Positions 19,493 through 29,521 of a stretch of DNA of 48,585 nt are shown one piece after another. Position numbers and translations under genes: made by a program. Source of the DNA: a virus. Each line of letters starts with the position of its first letter. The first letter of the stretch is position 1. The notes under the pieces are model-generated. The model had not been told where the DNA came from. It was given only the letters and a program-made list of their open reading frames with translations, and made no database searches. Location: the IMG/VR virus record IMGVR_UViG_3300021959_000003, positions 1 to 48,585 of that record; one strand, given 5' to 3'.

Positions 19493-22400
19493 ATGGCTCA
19501 ACGAAAAAAGAAAAATCGTAGGAAAGCGTATACTGCTCGTGGCATTCGTAGGCCTGCTCGCGTACAAGCCGCCATTGGTGGCATACCTAATGTACGCTTA
19601 GATGAGAATGGCAAACCGTATGTTGTAGGGCCAGATGGAGACAAAATTTTTATCCCTGACAGTGCAACTCGCGGTGGGACTCCTACAAATACTCAAACAC
19701 CTGTAGACCCTGCTAAAGATCCAGCAAGATATGATCCTGCATCAAATATTAAAACAACCACAGTTCAACGGCCTGTTATAGAAAAAGCCGAAATTATTCC
19801 TTATGAAGCGTCTGCTGTTAGGGATGTTGATTTAGAAAAAGTAATGGCTCCAAAAGAAGCGCCCAGAGTAGGCATTGAAGGTAAACAAGAAATAGATAGA
19901 CGTTATGAAAATAAACCTTTGGAAGATGATGCTCCAAAAGAAGCGCCCAGAGTAGGCATTGAAGGCGAGCAAGAAGTAGAGCGCCGTTATGCAGAGGAAG
20001 CTACTGCTCAAGTAAGTAAGCCTACAGCACAGGCAGTATCTCGCACAGGAGAAGCTGTAAGTCGTAGTCAGCCTACAAATAGAGCGAACCTTCAAAATAA
20101 TACTGCTACCAAAATGAATAGTGTACGAGGAATGTATACTAATCAACGTGGAGCAACAGAAACGCCTACCGCTCCTCCCCCGCCCACTGAAGGCCCAGTA
20201 ACAATGCAGGGGCAAACTGCTGTTGGTGAAGTAACTACAGCAGAAGCGCCAGAGGCCATTGACGCCCAAAGCTATGAAGCAACAACTATTTCAGATGATG
20301 TAACTTTAGCTGAAGCACAGCAAGGTGAACTGAGTCCTGAAGCTATTGCTCAAGTAGAAGAAGGAACTCTTACTGAAAGAGCGCAAGCGGCTGAAAGAGA
20401 TTTAGAAGCTGAACAAGCCGCTTTAGGAACTGCCGCTGAATATGAACTATCATTAGAAGCTTTTGTTGACCCCGTAACTGGAGAAGTTGCTCAAGTTTCA
20501 GCAACACCTGAAGCGGAAGCAAAAAGCCGTGAGGCACTTACTGGAACTCCTGCAACTGATGGCAAGGCCGCAAAGATTATTGGTGTGGTTGGATATGAAG
20601 CCGCACAGATGCGAACAGTAAAAGGCACAGCGGCTAAAGGTGCGGCGGCACAAATGATTGCTCAAGTTGGTGAGCTTCCTGAAGATCTTTCAGCAACTAT
20701 TGTTGAAGATCCTCAGTCTGTAGAAGCTCAAATTGATGATGAGCCTGTTGAAATTCGTGCGGCTGTCGCGGCCCTACCAACAGAAGCTTTGGTTTCTTCA
20801 CAAATGGAAACGCTTTTGGCGGGTCTTGAAGACGGAACAGTTCCTGTTTGGGCAAGGCCAGCAGTAGATGCTATGAATCAACGTATGGCACAAAGAGGTT
20901 TAGAAGTTTCTACAATTGGTAGAGATGCTTTATTTAATGCAATTATTCAAAGCGCAATGCCTATTGCTCAATCTAATGCACAGGCACTACAACAAAGATC
21001 TGCTCAAAACCTGACTAATGAACAGCAGGCTTTAATTCAGTCAGTAAATATTAATGCACAACGCAGATTGCAAAATACTGCTAATCAGCAAACGTCTGCA
21101 TCTCAAACGGCTCAGATGGCCCAGCAGATGTCTGCAATGCAAAGTCAGTTTGCTCAAGATGCAATGATTACTTCTGCGGCACAGCAACAACAAATGCGCC
21201 TAATGAACTTGCAGAACCAACAACAGTCTGCTGTTCAAAATGTTCAAAACCAACAGGCTATGAATGCTCAAAATCTTGGTAATGATCAACAGATGGAATT
21301 GGCAAATCTTCAGTATGAGTTTAATACTAATGCCGCCAATATGTCTGCTGAGAATCAAAAGCGTATGCAAGAGATGCAAGTTGCCGCTGACTTCTTGGCG
21401 CGTAACGCTGGCTTTAAACAGCAGATGGAACTTGCAAATTTAAGCAATGATCAGCAAATGAGGCTTGCAAATCTGAGTGCTTTGAACCAAGCATCTTCAG
21501 AAAATTTAAGTGCGGCACAGCAGACAGAACTTGCTAATCTAAATTCTCGTATGCAAACAAATTTGCTTTCAGCACAAATTGCATCACAGATGAACTTGGC
21601 GCAATTAAATGCTGATCAACAAAGGGCTGTCCAAAACGCTTCTATGGTTGCTAATATGGATATGTCTAAGTTTAATGCAGAGCAACAAGTACAACTTGCA
21701 AATAGTAAGTTTATGCAAACAATGGAGCTAACAGGCTTTAATGCTAAACAACAAACGGCTATGCAAAATGCTACCGCCTTAGCTTCTCTTGATCTTGCAA
21801 ATCTTGATACTCGAACACGACTTGCGGCTCAGAATGCACAAGCGTTTTTGCAGATGGATATGGCTAATTTAAGTAATGCACAACAAGCGGCAATACTAAA
21901 TGCCCAGATGACTCAGCAATCTTTGTTGTCTGATCAGTCAATGCAAAATGCCGCAAAGCAGTTTAATGCTCAAAGCCAAATGCAAATAGATCAATTTAAT
22001 ACTCAAATTGCAACACAGATTGAGCAGTTTAATGCTAGTCAAAAGAATACTATGTCTCAGTTTAATGCGTCAGAAATCAATAGACTCACGGCTGTAGATA
22101 AAGATGTGGCTGGTCGAATTAAAACTGCTGAAATTGGTGCGGCGGCACAGGTGTCAGCGGCAAGTATTGGTGCAAGCGCACAGGTATCGGCGGCACGAAT
22201 TAGAGCGGAGTCAGCGGCTAGTATGCAAAACGCCGCTTTGCAGGCACAACGCGAAGAGTTTAATGCAAACATGGCCTATCAAATTGAACAATCCGCTGTT
22301 GCATATGAGCGTCAAACAAACTTAATGAATACAGCGGCTGAAAATGAAATGAACAAATTAAATGTTCAACAAAACTTTCAACTTACAGCTATGGAATATG

Positions 22401-22579
22401 AGTCTAATTTGTTAGGTGCGCGAGATGAGGCGGCTTATTTAAGACAATCTTATGAAAATGATAAGTCACTAAAAACTCAACTATATGTTGCCGCTATAAG
22501 TAATGAAACAGCGGCTGGTAAGGACTCTGGTTCTAATTTAAGTATGATGCAAAGTTTTATTGACGGTTTAGGTATTTAA
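19493..22579 (+). CDS. Large Gln/Asn/Ala-rich internal virion protein
   Basis: The 1028-residue protein has a basic N-terminus, an acidic disordered-looking part (about 60-340) and a long helical repeat region (about 480-950). That region has an 11- to 20-residue rhythm of motifs such as QQMELANL and FNAQ. Residues 119-130 repeat at 147-158 (APKEAPRVGIEG), mirrored by a 35-base DNA repeat. It starts the block of large proteins that, as in T7-like phages, may be ejected into the host. GAGG precedes the ATG. Confidence 0.75.
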   Translation: MAQRKKKNRRKAYTARGIRRPARVQAAIGGIPNVRLDENGKPYVVGPDGDKIFIPDSATRGGTPTNTQTPVDPAKDPARYDPASNIKTTTVQRPVIEKAEIIPYEASAVRDVDLEKVMAPKEAPRVGIEGKQEIDRRYENKPLEDDAPKEAPRVGIEGEQEVERRYAEEATAQVSKPTAQAVSRTGEAVSRSQPTNRANLQNNTATKMNSVRGMYTNQRGATETPTAPPPPTEGPVTMQGQTAVGEVTTAEAPEAIDAQSYEATTISDDVTLAEAQQGELSPEAIAQVEEGTLTERAQAAERDLEAEQAALGTAAEYELSLEAFVDPVTGEVAQVSATPEAEAKSREALTGTPATDGKAAKIIGVVGYEAAQMRTVKGTAAKGAAAQMIAQVGELPEDLSATIVEDPQSVEAQIDDEPVEIRAAVAALPTEALVSSQMETLLAGLEDGTVPVWARPAVDAMNQRMAQRGLEVSTIGRDALFNAIIQSAMPIAQSNAQALQQRSAQNLTNEQQALIQSVNINAQRRLQNTANQQTSASQTAQMAQQMSAMQSQFAQDAMITSAAQQQQMRLMNLQNQQQSAVQNVQNQQAMNAQNLGNDQQMELANLQYEFNTNAANMSAENQKRMQEMQVAADFLARNAGFKQQMELANLSNDQQMRLANLSALNQASSENLSAAQQTELANLNSRMQTNLLSAQIASQMNLAQLNADQQRAVQNASMVANMDMSKFNAEQQVQLANSKFMQTMELTGFNAKQQTAMQNATALASLDLANLDTRTRLAAQNAQAFLQMDMANLSNAQQAAILNAQMTQQSLLSDQSMQNAAKQFNAQSQMQIDQFNTQIATQIEQFNASQKNTMSQFNASEINRLTAVDKDVAGRIKTAEIGAAAQVSAASIGASAQVSAARIRAESAASMQNAALQAQREEFNANMAYQIEQSAVAYERQTNLMNTAAENEMNKLNVQQNFQLTAMEYESNLLGARDEAAYLRQSYENDKSLKTQLYVAAISNETAAGKDSGSNLSMMQSFIDGLGI
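19847..19881 (+). repeat. 35-base direct repeat inside the 1028-residue gene (copy 1)
   Basis: These 35 bases recur exactly at 19931-19965, 84 bases away and in frame. They encode APKEAPRVGIEG. Zero divergence indicates a recent in-frame duplication or strong conservation. Confidence 0.9.
19931..19965 (+). repeat. 35-base direct repeat inside the 1028-residue gene (copy 2)
   Basis: Second copy of the repeat at 19847-19881. The flanks also resemble each other at protein level (EIDRRYE and EVERRYA). Confidence 0.9.
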
Positions 22580-22589
22580 GGAGGCTATT

Positions 22590-23786
22590 GTGGGCTTTTT
22601 CTCAAAAATTGCAAAGGGCATAAAAAAGGTCTTCAAAAAAATTGGAAGTGCTGTAAAAAGTGTTTTTAAAAAAGTTGGTAAGTTTATGGGTAAGATTGGC
22701 ATTGTAGGGCAACTTGGCCTTATGTTAATTGCACCTTATGCAATGCCAATGTTAGGATCACTAGCAACCAGTATGATGGGGACATCTTTAGGAGGTATTG
22801 GTGGTGCGATTGTTAAAGGCGCTGGGCAGTTTTTAAATGCCGCTGTTAAGGTCGGGACTCGTGTAGGCCAAGCATTTAAATCTGTAAGTGAAGCAGTAAC
22901 AGGTACAGTTAAAAATGTTGTGGGTGCTACCCTTGAGAAAGCTGGACTTGGAAATGTTGTAAAAGGTATCTCAGGCTGGGATGTATCAGGCATGAACTTT
23001 AAAGATGCTTTTGCAAAATCAGGAGAGCTTTGGAGTAATGCAGGAGATAGCCTTTCACAAGTCTTTTCTAAATCTACATTTGATACTAGTATGAATAAGT
23101 TTGGAATTGAAAAAAGTCTTGCGGAAGGAATTGAAAGAACAGGAGCTTTAGAATATAAACCAGATCAAGTGTCTAGTACAGTTCAAGGCGTTGATTTAGA
23201 AACAATGCAATTATCTACAGATGCTGTAGGTGTAGGAATTGATGGGTCATATGAAAATATGATTACTAACTATAAAGCACCTTCCTTATTAGAACCGCCT
23301 GTTTCTTCGGGTACAATTTTAGAAACTTCTATGCAAAGTGTTGGTAAAAATTATAAAGCTAATAGTTTCTTACCGGGCGAATGGGAACTTGCACGAGGAA
23401 CGCACACAGTTGCTGAAGCTACAGCATGGGAAAAAGCAAAGGGCGTTGCGGCTAAAGCAGGCATTCCAACAACCCTTACGGGCGTTGCTGAGTATATGGC
23501 GGCAAAAGACGTTGAGTATGATTGGCCTACAACAAAAGGCGTAGATATGGTAGATTATGGAGCTTTACAAACTTCTCCCATCTATCCTGCTTCTGGTGGT
23601 CTTCAATATGCTAATATGCTTCAGCCAGAATATAGTGCTCCAAGCCTTGTAGATGCTATTGCAAATGGAGATTATCAGTCTCTTTATACTAATAGCAAGG
23701 GGCAGGGCGGTTTTTATTATGGGTTTCCTGCACTAGCCGCGACAATGGCCCAAAACGCACAGGAGATGTTGTACGAATATGAATGA
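22590..23786 (+). CDS. Membrane-active internal virion protein
   Basis: The 398-residue protein begins with a Lys/Phe-rich amphipathic stretch (MGFFSKIAKGIKKVFKKIGS), followed by hydrophobic and Gly-rich segments (GIVGQLGLMLIAPYAMPMLG) over residues 38-110. Such a start suggests membrane insertion during genome delivery. Translation starts at GTG with AAGGAGG upstream. The 3' end overlaps the next gene. The N-terminus is a style seen in marine podoviruses. Confidence 0.75.
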   Translation: MGFFSKIAKGIKKVFKKIGSAVKSVFKKVGKFMGKIGIVGQLGLMLIAPYAMPMLGSLATSMMGTSLGGIGGAIVKGAGQFLNAAVKVGTRVGQAFKSVSEAVTGTVKNVVGATLEKAGLGNVVKGISGWDVSGMNFKDAFAKSGELWSNAGDSLSQVFSKSTFDTSMNKFGIEKSLAEGIERTGALEYKPDQVSSTVQGVDLETMQLSTDAVGVGIDGSYENMITNYKAPSLLEPPVSSGTILETSMQSVGKNYKANSFLPGEWELARGTHTVAEATAWEKAKGVAAKAGIPTTLTGVAEYMAAKDVEYDWPTTKGVDMVDYGALQTSPIYPASGGLQYANMLQPEYSAPSLVDAIANGDYQSLYTNSKGQGGFYYGFPALAATMAQNAQEMLYEYE

Positions 23787-24390
23787 AGATATTTTAAAAA
23801 TTAATCTTGAAAAGCGTTTTCCTATTCCGGGGACTGCTTTAACAACAGATCCTGATAATCCTATGCCTCATGATAGGCCTCCTGAATATACAAATCTTCA
23901 TAAGGCTATTGAGTTTATTTTTGCTAGGACAATTCAAAAAGAAAACTATGTTCAATTAATACAGGTATTGGCTAACGGTTTTCCTCTAATGGAGATTGTT
24001 CAAACTACTTTGTTTACTGGTTTTTATAATGGTAAATGGAATTATAGTTTAATGCTTTTGCTTATTGAGCCTGTTACTTATATTTATTTAGCTCTTGCAG
24101 AACGTGCTGGTATTGACCCTGTATTTTTTAGAACTGATGTAGAGGATGATCTTGAAGAAGAAGAAGTCTTAGGTGTTTCTTTTGATGTAGAAAAAATAGA
24201 AAGAATGCAAGATGATATTGAGCAAGATAAAAAACCTCATCCTGCTATTACAGATCAAATGGTAGCTCAAATTAATAATCTTCCTTCAGAACAACTACAA
24301 AGTATTCTTAATAAACCCGCTGTAACAGAAGAGCAAGCCGAACAACAAAATCCAGAAGAAAGTCTTCTTGGTCAAAAAGGTAATATGTGA
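23779..24390 (+). CDS. Structural-region protein, 203 residues
   Basis: The protein has a globular first part (about 30-120, including RPPEYTNLHKAIEFIFARTI) and an acidic Glu/Gln-rich tail with DVEDDLEEEEVLG. It overlaps both neighbours by a few bases, so it belongs to the same translational chain as the internal proteins. It may be a minor virion component or chaperone for the ejection proteins. No family is recognised. Confidence 0.7.
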   Translation: MNEDILKINLEKRFPIPGTALTTDPDNPMPHDRPPEYTNLHKAIEFIFARTIQKENYVQLIQVLANGFPLMEIVQTTLFTGFYNGKWNYSLMLLLIEPVTYIYLALAERAGIDPVFFRTDVEDDLEEEEVLGVSFDVEKIERMQDDIEQDKKPHPAITDQMVAQINNLPSEQLQSILNKPAVTEEQAEQQNPEESLLGQKGNM

Positions 24391-25946
24391 TGGTAGATTT
24401 TAGTAATATATCTGATCCTAATAAATCTGTTGAAAGCGTGGGTGCATCTTTATTAGCACAAGCGCAACAAAACACTAGAAATAGGCAACGGCGACGTAAT
24501 CCTAGCACTAGTGATATGTTAAAAAATGTAGGCGCACAGCTTGCAGGCTATTTTGTGGGTGAGCATTTCCGTCATAAAATGGATAATGATTTGGCAGAAC
24601 ATCTAAATAGTGAAAGCGAGCTACAGCGTAGGGCACTTGTAAAGTCTTCTGTTGATGATGCTAATACTGTTATAGATATGAATAGAGCGGCTTTAAAACA
24701 CGCAGGCGGTTTAAAGGGTTATCTTCAAGAGCAACGTACTCAATCAAATTTAGCTTATTTACAACAGCATTATGCTGGTAAGCCTATTAGTTCGACGGCT
24801 ATGCAGGCTCTTGCTGTTAATGAAGCAAAGGAAGGATTAGATGAGGCGGTAGGGGCTTTTAACAAGCGCGTTGCTCTCGCACAAAAACTACAAAGCGAAA
24901 CAGCAGGCGACCCTCTTGCATATACAAAAGCGGTTAGAGAGGCTTCTGGGGCTGATGAAGGACTGCTTATCCGAGGTGTTAAAAGAATGTTTTCTCATCT
25001 TCGGGATACAGATAACAAAGATATAGATAATGCTATTTATAGAAGTGAAACTACGTCACGCATTTACAAGGCGTCTGAAGAATATAGAAACGCTTTTGAT
25101 AATTTGTATTTACAAACGGCGAGTGCAGAAGCGGCTTCTAATATTACCAGTGCTTTAAAAAAGACAGGTGAGCTACCGCTTGCATCTTTTGATCCTAAAC
25201 CTGTTTCGATGACAACTATAGATGAGTTTGGTGAAACGCGCACAGAAACATGGATGCAGATGTTTACTGCTACAGGAACAACGGCAGGCTATGTTAATTC
25301 TCAAGGGCGTTATATTTCTGCCGAAACTTGGAAAGCTACAAAAACAGATAACAATAATCAAGGCAGTCGTTTACCACAGAAACGTGCTTTGCAAGTTTTT
25401 GCAGATGCAAGCGAATCCGTAAATAAATCTGTATTTGGCGAGCTAAGGAGGGTGGTGGATGCTAAATTACCAAACGATGCTACTTCCGACCAGCGCAATT
25501 TTCAACAGGCTGTTATTGGGGAACAACTTTATTTAACTAATAAATCTTTAAATATGTTGTTTGGAGATACCGCAGGAAGCAATAGAACTATGGATATTGC
25601 TGTTCGTTCACAAATACTAGATCGTAATGCGTTTGAGGGGCGACCAACATTATTAGCAGGGAACTTAAAAGAAAACGCTCTTGTTACTTGGCGAGCGACT
25701 ATAGAAAGTTTTGATGATTATGATGATGTTCCTCCTACAATGCGACAAGCGATGGAAGCAAACATAACAAAAATGTTTACACAGCAGATCCCCAATATGA
25801 GTAAGGCGCGAGTTAGAGAACTTTATGAATTTGCTGATACAGGTAATCTTTTTGGCAGTGGCACATCTTATAGATTACAGGATGCAACAACCGGACAAAA
25901 AATGACAATTGTAGATGCGCTAGAAATTATTCTTAAATCTAATTAA
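24390..25946 (+). CDS. Internal virion protein, 518 residues
   Basis: The protein is largely helical and rich in Ala, Gln and Arg, with an N-terminal Gly/hydrophobic stretch (MLKNVGAQLAGYFVGEHF). Order and size correspond to T7-like internal core proteins. The ATG at 24390 (TGATG overlap with the previous stop) is preferred over GTG at 24387. No lytic transglycosylase motif is apparent. Confidence 0.7.
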   Translation: MVDFSNISDPNKSVESVGASLLAQAQQNTRNRQRRRNPSTSDMLKNVGAQLAGYFVGEHFRHKMDNDLAEHLNSESELQRRALVKSSVDDANTVIDMNRAALKHAGGLKGYLQEQRTQSNLAYLQQHYAGKPISSTAMQALAVNEAKEGLDEAVGAFNKRVALAQKLQSETAGDPLAYTKAVREASGADEGLLIRGVKRMFSHLRDTDNKDIDNAIYRSETTSRIYKASEEYRNAFDNLYLQTASAEAASNITSALKKTGELPLASFDPKPVSMTTIDEFGETRTETWMQMFTATGTTAGYVNSQGRYISAETWKATKTDNNNQGSRLPQKRALQVFADASESVNKSVFGELRRVVDAKLPNDATSDQRNFQQAVIGEQLYLTNKSLNMLFGDTAGSNRTMDIAVRSQILDRNAFEGRPTLLAGNLKENALVTWRATIESFDDYDDVPPTMRQAMEANITKMFTQQIPNMSKARVRELYEFADTGNLFGSGTSYRLQDATTGQKMTIVDALEIILKSN

Positions 25947-25960
25947 TAAGTGAATTATTT

Positions 25961-28900
25961 ATGTCAGATAAATATGATTATTACACTGAGTTGCGTAAAT
26001 CATTAGACCCAGAAACACAAGCAAATAAATTAAAAGTTCCTCAGTTTACATCAAGTTCTTTATATACCGTCACAGATTTTCGTGAAGACCCAAAAGTTGT
26101 AGAGGCTTTTGAACGAGTAACTGATTATTTAGCTACTACAAATATTGGTTTTGATGCGGCAACAAATCCTGAAGAAGATGATGATCCCGTTGAGTTTTTG
26201 CGGGACGACTTTACAAGGGTAGAAACTGCTGTATCTAAAGCTATGGCATTTAAAGATGCGCCAGAAAGTGTAAAACAAGACTATCAATTTTTGCGTTCAC
26301 AATTTGAAAATGCTGAAGTTACTGGTTTTGGTGAGGGCTTAAATGCTTTTTTAGATTATGGCAATGATGCTATTTTTAATTATGGTAATGCCGCAACGCT
26401 TGGGCTTGCCGCAATAACAGGGGCGGCTTCCTTTGGTGGCGGTACTGTTGCTACTGTTGGCGCTCGTGCAGGAGCTTCTAGGGCCGCGTCAGCCGCAATG
26501 AATCAAGTATTAAAAATTGCAAACCCTACTAAAGTAGGATACTTTGCTGGGCAAGGAGCAGTCGTAGGGGGAGCCGCTTCAGCAGGCGAACAAAAACTTC
26601 AAATAGCAATTGGAGAAAGAGAAACTTATTCTCCGTCTGAAATAGCTATTAGCTCTGCTGTTGGTGCTGGCATAGGTGCTGGACTAGGCGCTGGAATGGC
26701 GGGTATTGGCTCTACTATAAATAAATTTAGAACACGACGACAAATTGAAGATGCTGATATTGATGTAGAGCTTGGAGATTCTACTGGCCCACAACAATTA
26801 CAATTAGAGTTAAATCAAAAATCGCAAGAGGCGGTTCCTTTAACACCTGATGAGGTTTCTCAAGAAATAGATGCAGAAGAAGAATTTCGTTTAGGAATGT
26901 TAGAGCTTTTAAATGGAACTATAAACGATTTAGAAATTGTTGCAGGCTCCCCAGAAGAACAGTTTAAAGCAGGCCTAAATGAGCTTTTAGGTGGTGTATC
27001 ATCAGACCTTACGGATCTTGTTGGTGGACTAGCTACAAAAGTTAGTGCGGCGGGGGATGAGTTACGCCCAGAAAGTTTTGCAGATTGGGTAGAAATTGAA
27101 GAACTTGTAGAGCGTATTGGCGGTGGACAGCAAACGTATAATGTTATTGTTGATGCCGCGCTTGCCGCCGCCCGTAAAGAAACCCCAGCGCAGGCACAAA
27201 GTAATTTTTTAAATACCCTTCATAAATATACTAGTCGTTTTACATCTAATGTCTCTTTTGGAAAAGCGGCAGGCTTTCTTGCGCCTTATACAAAATCTTC
27301 TCCTACAGCAAAACTTCTTATGGAAAAGATTAATACTGAATTTGGATTAACTACGACTCCGGGCCAAAAACTTATTGAAGAGGATTATGCTGGCTCCGCT
27401 AGAAACTTTACTGGTCGTTTTTATGAAATGTTTACAGAAGCCGTGTTACCTATCTCAACCAAAAAGTTTAATACACGGCTATCAGAGACTGTGAACAATG
27501 CTCTGTCTTTAGCTCTTAGAGGACAGGCTTCTCAAGGAGAAGAATATTCAGGCGCTGTTAATGTTGCCGCAGGCCAAATAAGAAAAGCTTATAGAGTTGC
27601 TGGTCGTTTATTAGAACGCGAAGGTTTTATTAAAATGGTTCCAGACTATGTTCCTCGTCAGTGGAAAAGATCTGCTATTGAACAAAATCGTCCTGAGTTT
27701 GAAAGGCTTCTAGTACAGGTTGGTGAAGCTAAGGATGCTAGACAAGCAAAAAGTATTGTTACTAATATGCTTGAGTTAAAAAACCAACTTGGTGGCGGTT
27801 CTAAAAATTATTTCTTTTCAGCCAATCGTAAATTTGAAAATATTACAGATGATGCTTTGTTTGAAAAGTTTTTAAACAATGATGTTAAATCTACTTTTTA
27901 TAATTATATGGATGTGGCTGGAAGAGCCTTGGCTAAAAAGAAAGTATTTGGTATTCGTGATTTTGGATTAAATAATAAAAAAGGTTTTAAGACAAAGTGG
28001 ATTGAACAAATTTCAAAAGAGGTTGAAGCGGCTACTGGGCAAGGGCTTTCCCGTGCTGAAAAATTAAGAATACAAAACTTGTATCAAACAATTACTTCTG
28101 AGAGAATTGATGAAAATGATATTCGCATTAAAAGCTGGGGACATCAAGGCTATGAACTTGCTACTCGTTTTGCTCAACTACCCTTTGCTACAATTTCTAG
28201 TCTGACAGAAATCTTTTTAAACTTAGGCGTTGCTGGTGGCGTTAAAACTGCTAAGGGTATTGCCGCCGCACATAAGATAGGCCTTGGTAAACTTACTGAT
28301 GATTGGAATGCTTTAGCAGAAACAATGAATGCTTCATTTTTAAAAATAACAAAAGACAGTCATCAACAGCTTCAAGACAAGTTTGGGCTAACACCCGCTG
28401 AAGCGTGGAAAGAAATGCAGAGCGTTGGTTTGTTAATGGAGCAAGAGCTTGCTTCTATGGCAGACCGTTTAGCAGGGGAAGAGCTTACTACTGAGTGGAT
28501 GCAAAAAGCAAGCAATAAGTTTTTTAGAGGCATCATGCTAGATCAGTGGACTAAAATGGTTCAGAATGTTTCTTTCCAAACCGGCAAGGTTATGATTCGG
28601 GATCATTTAGAAGACATTGTTAATCATGGCACTGCACCAATTACTCGTAGAATGCAAGCTAAGTTAGACGATCTTGCAGAGCTTGGTATTGATGTAGGAA
28701 AAGGAAAACAATGGCTGGAACAAGGCGGTGATAAAAACTCAGATTTTTATCGTGATGTTGTTGAAGGGGCCGCAAGATACGCCAATCAAATTATTCTACA
28801 GCCCGACAGGGCTTCTGGTTTAAAGCCCCGTTTCCAATATACTCCTACAGGAAGTGTATTGTTTAATTTGATGGGTTATCCTACAGCCTTTACAAATAAT

Positions 28901-29521
28901 ATTCTAAAGCGTGGTGGCAAGCGCCTTTTAAGGGACAAAGATATTGCCGCACAAAAGCTTGTGCCTGCCGCATTAGTTATGACGGCGGCGGCAGGATTTA
29001 CAAACTATGCGCGTAACCGTGGTGAAGGCTATGATGATAAGTCAGCCGAACAGGTCATGTATGAGGCGGTGGCTCGCTGGGGAGGCAACGGTTTGCCATT
29101 AGATAATGTTATGCGTATAAGAGATAACGTAGAATATGATGGTCTTATAGGTATCCCTGCGTCTTTTCTTGGCCCGATTTATGGCGAAGTTGTAGATGTT
29201 GCTGGATATAAGAAACCTATTTCTGCTTTAGGTAAAAAGGTTCCGTTTTATGGTGCAGGGAAAACTGTACTTGGTGAAGAGGCAATGACAGAATATCGTC
29301 GTACTTTGAGTGAAGCAGACAAAGCCGCTGTTGAAGCTATTCTTGGCGAAAAATCACGAACCGCTTTTAAAAAGGGCGGGGAGGTTGATGTGCCACAAGC
29401 CCCTGAAGAGCCTGATGAGCGCATAGATAAAATGACAGGCCGGCCTTATAATGAACAAGCAGGAACAGCTTTTCAAGATGAAGAAGACTTTCCACGAAGT
29501 CTTTTAGCGAGGAATGTGTAA
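25961..29521 (+). CDS. Very large internal/ejection protein with hydrophobic domain
   Basis: The 1186-residue protein has an acidic helical N-terminus, a Gly/Ala-rich hydrophobic region (about 125-250, with AVGAGIGAGLGAGMAGIG) that could enter membranes, and a long helical body. The C-terminal part contains YPTAFTNNILKRGGKRLLRD. This architecture matches T7 gp16-type ejection proteins, but no transglycosylase residues are obvious. The ribosome binding site is weak. It overlaps the next gene by TAATG. Confidence 0.75.
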   Translation: MSDKYDYYTELRKSLDPETQANKLKVPQFTSSSLYTVTDFREDPKVVEAFERVTDYLATTNIGFDAATNPEEDDDPVEFLRDDFTRVETAVSKAMAFKDAPESVKQDYQFLRSQFENAEVTGFGEGLNAFLDYGNDAIFNYGNAATLGLAAITGAASFGGGTVATVGARAGASRAASAAMNQVLKIANPTKVGYFAGQGAVVGGAASAGEQKLQIAIGERETYSPSEIAISSAVGAGIGAGLGAGMAGIGSTINKFRTRRQIEDADIDVELGDSTGPQQLQLELNQKSQEAVPLTPDEVSQEIDAEEEFRLGMLELLNGTINDLEIVAGSPEEQFKAGLNELLGGVSSDLTDLVGGLATKVSAAGDELRPESFADWVEIEELVERIGGGQQTYNVIVDAALAAARKETPAQAQSNFLNTLHKYTSRFTSNVSFGKAAGFLAPYTKSSPTAKLLMEKINTEFGLTTTPGQKLIEEDYAGSARNFTGRFYEMFTEAVLPISTKKFNTRLSETVNNALSLALRGQASQGEEYSGAVNVAAGQIRKAYRVAGRLLEREGFIKMVPDYVPRQWKRSAIEQNRPEFERLLVQVGEAKDARQAKSIVTNMLELKNQLGGGSKNYFFSANRKFENITDDALFEKFLNNDVKSTFYNYMDVAGRALAKKKVFGIRDFGLNNKKGFKTKWIEQISKEVEAATGQGLSRAEKLRIQNLYQTITSERIDENDIRIKSWGHQGYELATRFAQLPFATISSLTEIFLNLGVAGGVKTAKGIAAAHKIGLGKLTDDWNALAETMNASFLKITKDSHQQLQDKFGLTPAEAWKEMQSVGLLMEQELASMADRLAGEELTTEWMQKASNKFFRGIMLDQWTKMVQNVSFQTGKVMIRDHLEDIVNHGTAPITRRMQAKLDDLAELGIDVGKGKQWLEQGGDKNSDFYRDVVEGAARYANQIILQPDRASGLKPRFQYTPTGSVLFNLMGYPTAFTNNILKRGGKRLLRDKDIAAQKLVPAALVMTAAAGFTNYARNRGEGYDDKSAEQVMYEAVARWGGNGLPLDNVMRIRDNVEYDGLIGIPASFLGPIYGEVVDVAGYKKPISALGKKVPFYGAGKTVLGEEAMTEYRRTLSEADKAAVEAILGEKSRTAFKKGGEVDVPQAPEEPDERIDKMTGRPYNEQAGTAFQDEEDFPRSLLARNV

